A stretch of DNA of 64,000 nt from Saprospiraceae bacterium (GCA_041392805.1 JAWKLJ010000001.1:2790001-2854000); one strand, 5' to 3'. Positions 44,236 to 52,861 are shown, counted from the first letter of the stretch. The notes: a model not told the origin generated them from the sequence alone. Numbers and translations are program-made.

Positions 44236-44994
44236 TTATAGGCCAAAAAGGATAATCTTTCCTCCCTTTCGAATCCACCTTCCGCTTGCACTGCCATTGG
44301 AGGTAGAAATAGTCCGATACTTTTTCGGAGGCACACCTATTGGCCGCCTTCTCCTTAACAAACCTGGTGCATATTTTCTTGCCGCTTTGGCAAACCCTAA
44401 GCTAACCGCTTTATTGGCAGGCATTCGTCCAGAGTTCCTGGCTGCATTGCGCATAGCATTTCCTCCAAATCGAACAAAACGTTTGGCGATTTCAAATTCT
44501 TGGTCTTCTGCACTAAGGCCTTCGAGTTCCATTTCAAAAAAGCTTGAAGCATAGCTTCCCAGCTTGCCACCCAATTTGCGACCTAAAGGCCCACCGAAAT
44601 AGGAACCAACCATCTTACCTGCAATAGGCAGTCCAACTTTAGCAGCCTTCTTTAGCCCTTTCTTAGCCAGGCTGAAGGCCGAACCTGATACTTTGCGCAA
44701 GCCCTTTTTGGCTTTACTCCAGATTTTCCCAAACAATTCGTCCAGTTCTTCATCACTGGTTACTGCTAGTAATTCCAAAGCCATTTCAGCTTCTTCCTCT
44801 TCGCTGAAAGGAGCTCCTCCCATTTCATAATCGTATTCATCATCATACTCCCCTTCGTATTCATCTTCGTATTCATAGCCCATCTCCTCGCCGTATTCAT
44901 CTTCGTAGGCCATTTCATCTTCGTATTCATAACCCATTTCATCTTCGTAATCATAACCATTTGCTTCGTAAGCATTTCTATCCAGATCGTGCAT
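44236..44994 (-). CDS. Polyacidic, tyrosine-rich protein with cationic glycine-zipper segment (possible toxin or membrane-active precursor)
   Basis: This 252-residue protein has three contrasting parts. Residues 1-60 hold 27 Asp/Glu and 13 Tyr with only one Arg. Residues 61-89 form an acidic helix (MALELLAVTSDEELDELFG). Residues 90-153 have no acidic residue but about 15 Lys/Arg, with amphipathic KKGLRKVSGS/KKGLKKAAKV and glycines at exact four-residue spacing (126, 130, 134, 138, 142, 146), a glycine zipper. A conserved-looking helix follows (SAEDQEFEIAKRFVRFGG), then a basic tail and a final GKIILFGL. There is no signal peptide. I have seen similar acidic-head proteins in other bacteria without known function. 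It is the first gene after the -24/-12 promoter. Confidence 0.7.
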   Translation of the reverse strand: MHDLDRNAYEANGYDYEDEMGYEYEDEMAYEDEYGEEMGYEYEDEYEGEYDDEYDYEMGGAPFSEEEEAEMALELLAVTSDEELDELFGKIWSKAKKGLRKVSGSAFSLAKKGLKKAAKVGLPIAGKMVGSYFGGPLGRKLGGKLGSYASSFFEMELEGLSAEDQEFEIAKRFVRFGGNAMRNAARNSGRMPANKAVSLGFAKAARKYAPGLLRRRRPIGVPPKKYRTISTSNGSASGRWIRKGGKIILFGL

Positions 44995-45059
44995 AACGTT
45001 GGAATTTTAAGGTTTAAATAATGTCCAACCAAATGGCTGGCAATAACAACCCTACTATG

Positions 45060-45074
45060 GCAACTGTTGTGCCA
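45060..45074 (-). promoter_or_regulatory. Sigma-54 (-24/-12) promoter of the seven-gene operon
   Basis: On the minus strand the sequence reads TGGCACAACAGTTGC, which fits the sigma-54 consensus TGGCAC-N5-TTGC at every defined position with the required GG-N10-GC spacing. Transcription would start near 45048, leaving about 54 bases before the ATG at 44994. The activator gene at 36067-37440 lies at the other end of the operon. Confidence 0.85.
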
Positions 45075-45167
45075 ATGCCCAAAAAAGGCCCTTTTTAGGC
45101 TATTTTGCGAAATCTCCTTCGGTGGGTATAAAAAAGAAGCCAACTCGGCGAAAAAAAATTCGGCAAT

Positions 45168-45183
45168 GGGGAAGGCCTTTCCC
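45168..45183. promoter_or_regulatory. Possible upstream activator site for the sigma-54 promoter
   Basis: GGGGAAGGCCTTTCCC is palindromic at 14 of 16 positions and lies about 95 bases upstream of the -24 element, a usual distance for the dimer sites of sigma-54 activators. Binding is inferred from position and symmetry only. The rest of the 45000-45440 gap shows no gene. Confidence 0.4.
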
Positions 45184-45440
45184 GATAACCTATCGATCCT
45201 TCATCAAGCGCATAGACTATTAGCCTGCAACTGTTAATGTTTTACCCATTCACAAACAAATTCAATTTTCCTCTGTTTACTTCTTATGATGACCAAAACG
45301 GCTCAAATCAGGTCTCAACCTATGCGTGCTTTTGACTGATGGCTATCCTATAATGAGTTAAACAATCAAATAGATAAAGTATTTTTTCAACTAATTCGTC
45401 TATAGAATAGTCGGCTTTTTTTATTGAAAACAATTTAAAT

Positions 45441-47810
45441 ATGAATGTGAAAAATTTACTGCTTTTCCTTTTTTTATGGGGTTCATATACCGGATTTTCA
45501 CAAGAGAAGGTTACCCTGAGTGGCTTCATTAAAGATAGTAGCAATGGGGAAACATTGATTGGTGCCACCGTCTTTGTCAAAGACTTGAATATTGGCGCTT
45601 CCAGTAATGAATATGGCTTTTACTCCATTTCTATCCCAACAGGAACGCACGCTTTCGAATTTGCTTATCTGGGGTTTGAAAGTATGACAAAAACGATGAC
45701 CCTTTCTGCCAATACCAAGCTGGATATTGAATTAAGTGCTGCCAGTACGCAACTAACCGAGGTCGTGGTAGTCTCAGAAGCCAAAGATCAAAATGTTACC
45801 AATATTGAAATGAGTGTCAATAAACTGGATATGCAAACCATCCAGAAAATGCCTACCCTGCTGGGAGAGGTGGAGATCATTCGGAGTATCCAGCTGCTGC
45901 CAGGCGTTAGTACGGTTGGTGAAGGGGCTACCGGCTTTAATGTCAGAGGGGGCTCCATTGACCAAAACCTGGTGTTACTGGATGAAGCACCTGTTTACAA
46001 TTCTTCGCACTTGTTTGGCTTTTTCTCTGTATTTAATCCTGATGCCGTTAAAGATGTGAAACTCTACAAAGGAGGTATTCCTTCTCGGTATGGTGGAAGG
46101 TTGTCCTCTATCCTAGATGTGCGGATGAAGGAAGGGAATAACAAAAAATTCACGATGAGCGGCGGTGCGGGGCTTATCTTCAGTCGCTTTTCCATCGAAG
46201 CGCCCATTGTCAAGGACAAAGCCTCCTTCATTGTAGCAGGCCGGAGGTCTTATATCGACCTTTTGGCGGGACCTTTTCTGCAAGATGGACTAGAGGGCTC
46301 TATCCTGAATTTCTATGACCTGACCCTCAAAGGAAATTACAATATCAACGAAAAAAACAGGGTATTTCTCTCCGGCTATTTTGGTCGAGACAATTTTGGC
46401 TTTGGCGAAAGTGCCGGCTTTAATTGGGGAAATGGCACCGCAACCCTGCGATGGAATCACCTTTTTAGTGAAAAGCTGTTTTCCAATATCACGCTTTATT
46501 ATAGCGATTATGACTATAAAATTAGCTTCGGAGAAGATGCCACCAATAGCTTCGATTGGAATGCGCAGATTGTCAATTATAGTATCAAACCGGAATTAAC
46601 GTATTTCATCAACCCCAAAAATATTCTTCGCTTTGGGGGACAAGGGATTGTGTACGAATTTGAGCCTGGTAATGCGGTAGGTGTGAGTGAAAATGAAATC
46701 AGCGATGTAAGTTTGGACAAAAAATATGCCATGGAAGGTGGTATTTATGCTGAAAATGAACAAGACCTGGGCAGCAAAGTGAAGATCAATTACGGCTTGC
46801 GACTTTCTTACTTTAATTATATGGGAAAGGGAACAGCCTACGAATTTGATGATGCACCTGCCGGAACCCGGCGCCCCGTTACTTCTTTTCAGGACTTCGA
46901 CCAATGGGAATCCATCAAAACCTACACCAACCTGGAACCAAGGTTCTCCATTCGTTACCAAATGAATCCTTCTACTTCCTTGAAGGCCAGCTACAACCGA
47001 ATGACCCAGTACCTCCACTTGGTTTCTAACACCACCGCCTCCACGCCCGTTGACGTCTGGACACCAAGTACCAATAATATCAAGCCCCAACTGGCAGACC
47101 AGGTTGCACTCGGGTATTTCCAAAATTTCAAGAATGACAATTACGAATTCTCTGGCGAAATCTACTATAAGTCGATGGACAACCTAGTTGACTATATTGA
47201 AGGTGCCGATTTATTGTTAAATGAATTCCTGGAAGGAGATCTGTTGGTAGGAAAGGGCCGAGCTTATGGTTTGGAACTAATGATGAAAAAAAACAAAGGC
47301 CTCTTTAATGGTTGGGTGAGTTATACCCTCGCCCGTTCCGAACGACTGGTCGAAGGCGTCAATGGAGACGATTGGTATCCCTCTCGTTTTGATCAAACCC
47401 ACAACATGAGCTTCACTGCCTTTTATGAGCCAGGCAAACGCTGGTCCTTTAGTTCAAATTTTGTCTTGATCTCTGGTACACCGACGACTTTCCCCACTTC
47501 TCGTTTTGAACAGCAAGGGTACGTCATCCCGCACAATGCCAATAATACCCGAAATAATATCCGGATTCCGGTCTATCATCGCCTGGATTTATCAGCCACC
47601 TTGGAAGGAAAGAAGAATGAGGAACGTCGCTGGCAAAGTCAATGGGTGTTTTCCATTTATAACGTGTATAGCCAAAAAAATCCTTTTTCAATTTTCTTCC
47701 GCCAAGATCAAAACCGGATTTTGGCTGACCAACTGGTCAATACCGAAGCGGTTCGCCTTTCCGTAATAGGAAATTTCATTCCTTCTGTTGCTTATAATTT
47801 CAAGTTTTAA
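45441..47810 (+). CDS. TonB-dependent receptor with carboxypeptidase-like regulatory domain
   Basis: The 789-residue outer-membrane protein has a signal peptide (LLLFLFLWGSYTGFSQ), a carboxypeptidase D regulatory-like domain at about 22-105 (VTLSGFIKDSSNGETLIGATVFV), a plug domain (GVSTVGEGATGFNVRGGSIDQN; VKLYKGGIPSRYGGRLSSILDVR) and a 22-strand-type barrel ending with Phe (PSVAYNFKF). It imports a ligand using TonB energy. A DUF4249-type lipoprotein gene follows 42 bases later, the usual pairing. The ligand is unknown. It is transcribed away from the sigma-54 operon. Confidence 0.92.
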   Translation: MNVKNLLLFLFLWGSYTGFSQEKVTLSGFIKDSSNGETLIGATVFVKDLNIGASSNEYGFYSISIPTGTHAFEFAYLGFESMTKTMTLSANTKLDIELSAASTQLTEVVVVSEAKDQNVTNIEMSVNKLDMQTIQKMPTLLGEVEIIRSIQLLPGVSTVGEGATGFNVRGGSIDQNLVLLDEAPVYNSSHLFGFFSVFNPDAVKDVKLYKGGIPSRYGGRLSSILDVRMKEGNNKKFTMSGGAGLIFSRFSIEAPIVKDKASFIVAGRRSYIDLLAGPFLQDGLEGSILNFYDLTLKGNYNINEKNRVFLSGYFGRDNFGFGESAGFNWGNGTATLRWNHLFSEKLFSNITLYYSDYDYKISFGEDATNSFDWNAQIVNYSIKPELTYFINPKNILRFGGQGIVYEFEPGNAVGVSENEISDVSLDKKYAMEGGIYAENEQDLGSKVKINYGLRLSYFNYMGKGTAYEFDDAPAGTRRPVTSFQDFDQWESIKTYTNLEPRFSIRYQMNPSTSLKASYNRMTQYLHLVSNTTASTPVDVWTPSTNNIKPQLADQVALGYFQNFKNDNYEFSGEIYYKSMDNLVDYIEGADLLLNEFLEGDLLVGKGRAYGLELMMKKNKGLFNGWVSYTLARSERLVEGVNGDDWYPSRFDQTHNMSFTAFYEPGKRWSFSSNFVLISGTPTTFPTSRFEQQGYVIPHNANNTRNNIRIPVYHRLDLSATLEGKKNEERRWQSQWVFSIYNVYSQKNPFSIFFRQDQNRILADQLVNTEAVRLSVIGNFIPSVAYNFKF

Positions 47811-47852
47811 TCTTTTCGCTAAGCTAGAGCGCGTATCATTAAATAGAAAAAC

Positions 47853-48779
47853 ATGAACCAATATAAAATAGCATTCCATCCATCACTAGTCATTACCTTA
47901 TTGTCGATAGCGTCCCTTTCCCTGCTCAATAGCTGCCAGGATGTCATTGATGTGGATATTGATACAGCCCCGCAGTTGTTAGTCGTGGATGGCTGGTTGA
48001 ATAATAAATCGGAACCGCAAACGATCAAACTAACCTTATCCCAACCTTATTTTGACAATGCCTTCGCCAGCGGTGTAAATGGAGCTGCTGTTTCTATTAG
48101 CAGCAGCGAAGGTAAAACCTTAAGCTTTGAGGAAAAGGGAAATGGAAACTACACTTGGGTGCCCAACGGAGAAGAAACCCTAGGTAATGTAGGTACCACC
48201 TTTACCCTGAATATCGATTGGAATGGCAAGAACTACAGCGCCATTTCGATGATGGCCCCAGTCCCTCCAATTGATTCCATTAGCCAGGAATACCGAACCG
48301 ACGAAATTGCCGGCCCTGATGGTATCTATGCACAATTTTTTGCCAGGGATCTAATCGGCTTGGGTAATACCTATTGGATAAAAACCTATAAGAACAATCA
48401 GTTTTTGAATAAACCAAGGGAGCTGAACCTGGCCGCCGAGGCGGGCTTCGACTCCGGCTCCGTCCTCGATGGCCTCATCTTCATTCCCCCGATCCGTGAA
48501 GCTGTCAATCGGATCCCTGATACGGATGCCCCGGATGACAGTAACGTGGCACCCTGGAATCCGGGCGATAGTATATTGGTTGAAATTCATTCGATTAGTA
48601 TGTTGGCCTTCAATTTTTTGAGTATTGCGCGTGACCAAATGACCAATGGCGATAATACCATCTTTGCTATTCCGCTGGCCAATACTACTGGTAATGTTAG
48701 CAGTAGTGCCGCAGGGGAGGATGTATTAGGTATTTTTAATGTCGCTGCTGTTTCTAGTTTGGGTAAAAAGATAGAATAA
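47853..48779 (+). CDS. DUF4249-type lipoprotein
   Basis: The 308-residue protein has a lipoprotein signal (LLSIASLSLLNSCQDV) followed by the DVDIDTAPQLLVVDGWLNN opening and an immunoglobulin-like repeat region (ANGAAVSISSSEGK type) that fits DUF4249. Members accompany TonB receptors on the outer membrane and probably help to bind the ligand, like SusD for SusC. It follows the receptor gene on the same strand, and both should be co-expressed. Confidence 0.82.
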   Translation: MNQYKIAFHPSLVITLLSIASLSLLNSCQDVIDVDIDTAPQLLVVDGWLNNKSEPQTIKLTLSQPYFDNAFASGVNGAAVSISSSEGKTLSFEEKGNGNYTWVPNGEETLGNVGTTFTLNIDWNGKNYSAISMMAPVPPIDSISQEYRTDEIAGPDGIYAQFFARDLIGLGNTYWIKTYKNNQFLNKPRELNLAAEAGFDSGSVLDGLIFIPPIREAVNRIPDTDAPDDSNVAPWNPGDSILVEIHSISMLAFNFLSIARDQMTNGDNTIFAIPLANTTGNVSSSAAGEDVLGIFNVAAVSSLGKKIE

Positions 48780-48857
48780 TAGCTTTTTGTAACCTCTTTT
48801 CTACCAATATCAACAAAAATTGTATCTTCAAAAATTATTTACACCAAACGTAATACC

Positions 48858-49544
48858 ATGAATTATTTGTCTGTTAAATCAAGCGTTATTGTGCTTTTTC
48901 TGGCGCTTGTTGCTATATCCTGCGCTGATAATGGTAGTAGTGCCGCGACAACTACACCAGCAGCAACCAACCCCATTCAAAATAGTGCCACCCCGGTCGC
49001 CGTAGGTGGCGTCGATCATTATACTTGTCCTAATGGTCATCCAGGTGCAGCCGCTGCAGGAAATTGTGCGGCTTGTGGTCTTCCATTAGAACATAACCAA
49101 GCTTATCATGATACACAGGCCGCCGTGCCCACTACAACACCAACTACAGCTGCTACACCGGCTCAAAATGCTTTAGGTGTTTATCATTATACTTGCCCAA
49201 GTGGCCACCCTGGGGCAGGAGCAGCAGGTAACTGTGCCAGCTGTGGATTGGCCCTTGTACACAATCAGGCCTACCATGATGGCCCCGCAGGTGCCACGAC
49301 CGTAGCCCCCGCAGCAGGCGCCACTCCTGGCAATGGCGCTACTTTCTCCCCGATGCTACAGGAAAACCAAGGTAAACCAGCTGGTACTATACAAACACAA
49401 CCCGTTACAACTGCTAGTCCAGCTCAAAATGCCGCTGGTGTATACCATTACACCTGTCCTAACGGCCACCCCGGAGCAGGCGCAGCTGGTAGTTGTGCTT
49501 CTTGCGGTTCTGCACTAGTGCACAATCAAGCTTATCACAACTAA
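48858..49544 (+). CDS. Lipoprotein with three heavy-metal-binding-like CxxGHPG...CxxC repeats
   Basis: After a lipoprotein signal (VLFLALVAISCADN) the 228-residue protein consists of low-complexity Ala/Thr/Pro linkers and three copies of a 31-residue unit, of the form HYTCPNGHPG-x5-GNCAxCG-x7-NQAYH, beginning near bases 49017, 49182 and 49445. Each has three Cys and four His, like the small heavy-metal-binding domain (YTCPMHP...CPKCGM) found in copper and other metal proteins, but with GH in place of MH. It may hold metal ions at the cell surface. The unit is repeated almost unchanged, suggesting recent duplication. Confidence 0.78.
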   Translation: MNYLSVKSSVIVLFLALVAISCADNGSSAATTTPAATNPIQNSATPVAVGGVDHYTCPNGHPGAAAAGNCAACGLPLEHNQAYHDTQAAVPTTTPTTAATPAQNALGVYHYTCPSGHPGAGAAGNCASCGLALVHNQAYHDGPAGATTVAPAAGATPGNGATFSPMLQENQGKPAGTIQTQPVTTASPAQNAAGVYHYTCPNGHPGAGAAGSCASCGSALVHNQAYHN

Positions 49545-49559
49545 ACCGATCTATGTAAC

Positions 49560-49814
49560 ATGAGAAATTACGACTTATCAGATCCTACAGATTTAGAAAT
49601 GCTTAAATCTGATTTCGAGGTTTATTCCCCCGATGATTGGCAGGAAATGATTGACTTTTCACTGGCGGACGGAAATAAAAGGAAAGTCTCCTATGAAGAA
49701 CGTGGTTGCCTTATGGTTGCCCGCAAAAAAGCCCTCTTCAACGGCTATCCTTCTGCTAAACAGATGGTTTGGGCATTAAAAATTGCAGATAAGATTGAGG
49801 AGTTTAAAAAATAA
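49560..49814 (+). CDS. Small soluble protein of unknown function (84 residues)
   Basis: The product is charged and helical, without signal peptide or membrane segment: SDPTDLEMLKSDFEVYSPDDWQEMIDFSL, then RKVSYEERGCLMVARKKALF. I do not recognise the family. The gene is 15 bases after the metal-binding lipoprotein gene and is followed at once by a strong terminator, which supports its being a real gene and the end of the transcript. Confidence 0.7.
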   Translation: MRNYDLSDPTDLEMLKSDFEVYSPDDWQEMIDFSLADGNKRKVSYEERGCLMVARKKALFNGYPSAKQMVWALKIADKIEEFKK

Positions 49815-49818
49815 CTTA

Positions 49819-49863
49819 AAGGAAGTGGGATGCGTAAACAATTAGCTTTCCCACTTCCTTTTT
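49819..49863 (+). terminator. Rho-independent terminator
   Basis: The arms AAGGAAGTGGGA (49819-49830) and TCCCACTTCCTT (49849-49860) form a perfect 12-base-pair stem with an 18-base loop, followed by a run of T. It sits five bases after the stop of the 84-residue gene and before the convergent kinase gene, and could work in both directions. Confidence 0.85.
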
Positions 49864-49876
49864 CCCACTTCCAACC

Positions 49877-50638
49877 TCAACCCATTTCTATCCTTTGCAA
49901 AGAAATCTCAAAGCCATTACTGTTCTGAAAGCTAAGTTTAGCACCTAGTTGTTTGGCACGCCATTTTATATTTGATAAGCCCAAACCGACAGGATGGCTT
50001 GGTGTTTGTGCTAAACACTGGCCATTATCCTGGATATGCATATCGTAATTGCCATTTTGCTGGCGAATCAAGATAGTTACGTTTGCTGCATCAGAATGTT
50101 TAGCAACATTTGTAATCGCCTCTTTTCCTATAAAATAAAGATTTTGCCTTAAATCGGGCGAAATGTAACAGTAAGGATCAATCCCGTCTACTTTCAATTC
50201 AAAATCAATGTTTAAAGGCATAAGCGTTTCATTCGCATGCTCATTCAGGCGATCAACTAAATGACTCCATCTGTCTTTTCTATTATCGATCGACCATACC
50301 AGGTCTCGCATTCGACACATCGCCGTACGGCTCATTTCCGACAGGTGTGCTAGCTTTGCTGTATTCACTTCCGATAGATTATGCTCCAATAATTCAGCTT
50401 GCATGGCCAAGCCAGCTAGCAAAGTACCCACATCGTCATGCAAATCTGAGGATATCTTAGTTCGGAGGTAATTCAGTTCTTTTAAGTGTTGATTTCGCTT
50501 ATTGATCATTAACAAGATCAAAGCGTAAATCGTAGATAAAGCCAAGGTGCAAAAAAAGCAATGGCTAATAAATGAAAAAAGTACTTTGGCCAATGGAAGG
50601 CCCAAATTAAAAGTAGTTAGGAGACTGTAGAAACTCAT
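49877..50638 (-). CDS. Orphan NarL-type sensor histidine kinase (HisKA_3)
   Basis: I take the ATG at 50638 (MSFYSLLTTFNLGL), and the frame is open to 50680. A hydrophobic segment at about residues 10-46 forms one or two membrane passes. The kinase core has the HisKA_3 phosphoacceptor block SSDLHDDVGTLLAGLAMQAELL and the ATP-binding part (GKEAITNVAKHSDAANVTI; HIQDNGQC; VGLGLSNIKWRAKQLG). No response regulator gene is next to it, so its partner must be elsewhere. The stop lies just beyond the shared terminator. Confidence 0.85.
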   Translation of the reverse strand: MSFYSLLTTFNLGLPLAKVLFSFISHCFFCTLALSTIYALILLMINKRNQHLKELNYLRTKISSDLHDDVGTLLAGLAMQAELLEHNLSEVNTAKLAHLSEMSRTAMCRMRDLVWSIDNRKDRWSHLVDRLNEHANETLMPLNIDFELKVDGIDPYCYISPDLRQNLYFIGKEAITNVAKHSDAANVTILIRQQNGNYDMHIQDNGQCLAQTPSHPVGLGLSNIKWRAKQLGAKLSFQNSNGFEISLQRIEMG

Positions 50639-50680
50639 GTTTAGTTGTGTTTGGTGTTTGATTAAATCTGCTGTAGACAA

Positions 50681-51029
50681 GTTTTTTTTAACGCTCCCCT
50701 AAAATACGTCTTAATCACCTTCAACACCAGCACTTTTATTCCAAATAACTGGACTATTTTATCTTTTTCAGGAAAAAATAGCACACACCTCGTATTTTGC
50801 TGAAAACCCCTTACCCCAATAAGGTCATCATGCAGCTAGGCAGTGTCACAGAGGTCATTAAAAATCCAAAAATGACACCTTTATATTGTTTTATATTAAG
50901 TAAGCGTTAAAATGCTGTTCCCGTTTTTAGAATATAGCCAGGAAATTATAATAACTTAGAAATTGTCTGCATCTTCAAGACTCCGACAAAATGAGGCTCA
51001 GTTTTTCCAATCACAATTAGTTGAATAAA
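50681..51029. other. Intergenic region without a recognised gene
   Basis: This divergent gap of about 350 bases between the kinase and Gfo/Idh genes holds no supported reading frame. A short inverted pair GTCATT/AATGAC lies around 50857-50885 within an AT-rich stretch. No clear promoter motif could be assigned. Confidence 0.5.
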
Positions 51030-52499
51030 ATGAAAGAAAAATCAACAAACCGATCACGAAGAGATTTTATTAAAACGGGTGCAGTAGTAGCTGGTAGTTT
51101 CATGATCGTTCCGCGACATGTACTTGGTCGAGGCTTTATTCCCCCGAGCGACAAACTCAACCTGGCAGCCATTGGCGCTGGTGGCAAGGGCTGGGGCGAT
51201 ATCCGAAATGCATGGAACGAAGGGGCAGAAAATGTCGTTGCGCTTTGCGATGTAGATACGGCGCGGGCAAAAAATGCTATCGACAAATGGCCAAAAGCGA
51301 AATTGTTCAAAGATTTTCGGGTGATGCTGGAAGAGATGAAAGATATTGATGCAGTGACCATCTCTACGCCAGACCACGTTCACGGCATAGCTGCCATGAC
51401 GGCCATGCAATTGGGCAAGCACGTCTATGTTCAAAAACCACTGACTCACAATATTTATGAGGCGCGGAAGCTAACTGAAGCAGCTCGCCAATACAAAGTG
51501 GTCACCCAAATGGGCAACCAAGGGGCTTCCAACCCCGAGCAGCAATTGATGGTGGAATGGTTCAATAAAAAGAAAATTGGAAAGGTACATACCGTACATA
51601 TTTGGACCAATCGCCCCGTTTGGCCGCAGGGCATCCCCGTGCCCACCGAAAAGCCAGCACTACCCGAACAACTTAGCAAAAAAGACTGGGACCTGTTCAT
51701 CGGCCCCGCCAATTATGTAGATTACCATCCGCTTTATCATCCTTTCAAATGGCGTGGCTGGTGGAATTTTGGTACCGGTGCCCTGGGTGACATGGGTTGC
51801 CACCTGATTGATACCCCCTTCCGCGTTTTGCAATTGGGCTATCCGACCGAAGTGGAATGTAGTGTGGGCCAGGTCTTTACCCAAGATTGGAACCCCGAAT
51901 ATATTCCAGAAGGTTGCCCGCCCTCTTCACATGTACAAATTAAGTTTCCCGCTACCGCAAACAACAAATCCGAATTGACCCTAAATTGGTCAGATGGCGG
52001 TATCAGACCTTTCCATCCAGATTTGATTCCAGCTGCTGACCCTATCGGTGATGATGATAGCAGCAATGGGGTGATGATGATCGGTACCAAAGGAATTATG
52101 ACTTGCGGAACCTACGGCCGAAATCCTAAAATCTACCTGAAAAATGGAGATGTAATTAAAATGCCTGAAGGATATTCTGCTGGCAATCCTAATGAAAATC
52201 TACCAGAACGTGGCCACCAAACCAGCTGGGTACAGGCCTGTAAAGATGGCTTTGGTGGTGCAAAACACAAGGTATTGACCTCTAGTTTTGATTATTCAGG
52301 CCCTTTGACTGAAACCGTCTTAATGGGTAATCTAGCTATCCGAAGTTATGCTTTGGCAAATAAAAATGACCAGGGCAGAATGGACTTTTATGGCCGCAAA
52401 CGATTACTATGGGATGGTAAAAACATGAAAATAACCAACTTCGACGACGCCAACCAATTTGTTGGTAGGGAATACCGCGAAGGCTGGAAATTGATTTAA
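51030..52499 (+). CDS. TAT-exported Gfo/Idh/MocA-family oxidoreductase
   Basis: The ATG at 51030 gives MKEKSTNRSRRDFIKTGA, a twin-arginine signal followed by a hydrophobic stretch and a cleavage region near PRHVLG. The 489-residue protein has a Rossmann fold (NLAAIGAGGKGWGDIRNA), the STPDHVHG block and EKP-type lysine (VYVQKPLTHNIYEA), and the WWNFGTGALGDMGCHLID and later motifs of the large Gfo/Idh subgroup seen in Bacteroidota and Planctomycetes. The cofactor is probably loaded before export. The substrate is likely a carbohydrate. The gene appears monocistronic. Confidence 0.88.
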   Translation: MKEKSTNRSRRDFIKTGAVVAGSFMIVPRHVLGRGFIPPSDKLNLAAIGAGGKGWGDIRNAWNEGAENVVALCDVDTARAKNAIDKWPKAKLFKDFRVMLEEMKDIDAVTISTPDHVHGIAAMTAMQLGKHVYVQKPLTHNIYEARKLTEAARQYKVVTQMGNQGASNPEQQLMVEWFNKKKIGKVHTVHIWTNRPVWPQGIPVPTEKPALPEQLSKKDWDLFIGPANYVDYHPLYHPFKWRGWWNFGTGALGDMGCHLIDTPFRVLQLGYPTEVECSVGQVFTQDWNPEYIPEGCPPSSHVQIKFPATANNKSELTLNWSDGGIRPFHPDLIPAADPIGDDDSSNGVMMIGTKGIMTCGTYGRNPKIYLKNGDVIKMPEGYSAGNPNENLPERGHQTSWVQACKDGFGGAKHKVLTSSFDYSGPLTETVLMGNLAIRSYALANKNDQGRMDFYGRKRLLWDGKNMKITNFDDANQFVGREYREGWKLI

Positions 52500-52861
52500 C
52501 AAATAAGAGCTTGTCTAAGATGATAAAAAGGTAATAGAGTTGAGGCTTTAGATAATAAAGCTTCAACTCAATTATCTTCAGGCCTTGCTTTTCCTTCTCC
52601 GGAACCTTATCCATATCTTAAAATCCAGGTATACCTGCACTGATCCATACAATCAAACTCACCAATAACATACCATAAAAAAAGTGAGGGCGAACAGTTG
52701 TCCGGCCCTCAACCAAAGATAATGTATGAAACCTAATTCTTTCAGAGGAAGCGTATAAGAACAAGCTCTAAAAATAAAGGCTATCTTGCTAGGAAGCAAG
52801 ATTATTCAGCTGAATTTGATATAATCTTATAGATTTTTTAAAAAATCCCCTTCGCTGGCAA
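52500..52861. other. Intergenic region with a strong hairpin and paired ends
   Basis: No gene is seen. A 14-pair hairpin lies at 52537-52569 (left arm GAGTTGAGGCTTTA, right arm TAAAGCTTCAACTC, loop GATAA, one G-T pair), a possible terminator for the Gfo/Idh gene although no T-run follows. The short pair AGAGCTTGT (52506-52514) and ACAAGCTCT (52761-52769) frames the region and recalls the ends of the repeat at 57105. Confidence 0.55.

Noticed and set aside
44192..44554. Plus-strand frame of 120 codons opposite the polyacidic protein
   Set aside because: It lies wholly opposite a well-supported gene, has no recognisable domain and reflects that gene's codon bias.
36067..45183. The sigma-54 operon as a contractile injection system, T6SS or phage remnant
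   Set aside because: No sheath, tube, baseplate, spike, ClpV-like or phage structural gene is present.
36067..45183. The sigma-54 operon as an RTC-type RNA repair or known antiphage system
   Set aside because: No RNA ligase, nuclease, helicase, NLR, kinase or reverse transcriptase gene is present; the content is peptidases and a PLP enzyme.
45000..45440. A short leader peptide gene upstream of the polyacidic gene
   Set aside because: Open frames here are short, without a suitable ribosome-binding context, and cross the sigma-54 promoter.
52506..52769. Third full copy of the AGAGC-TGT repeat element
   Set aside because: Only nine bases at each end match; the inside is unrelated to the copies at 4423 and 57105.
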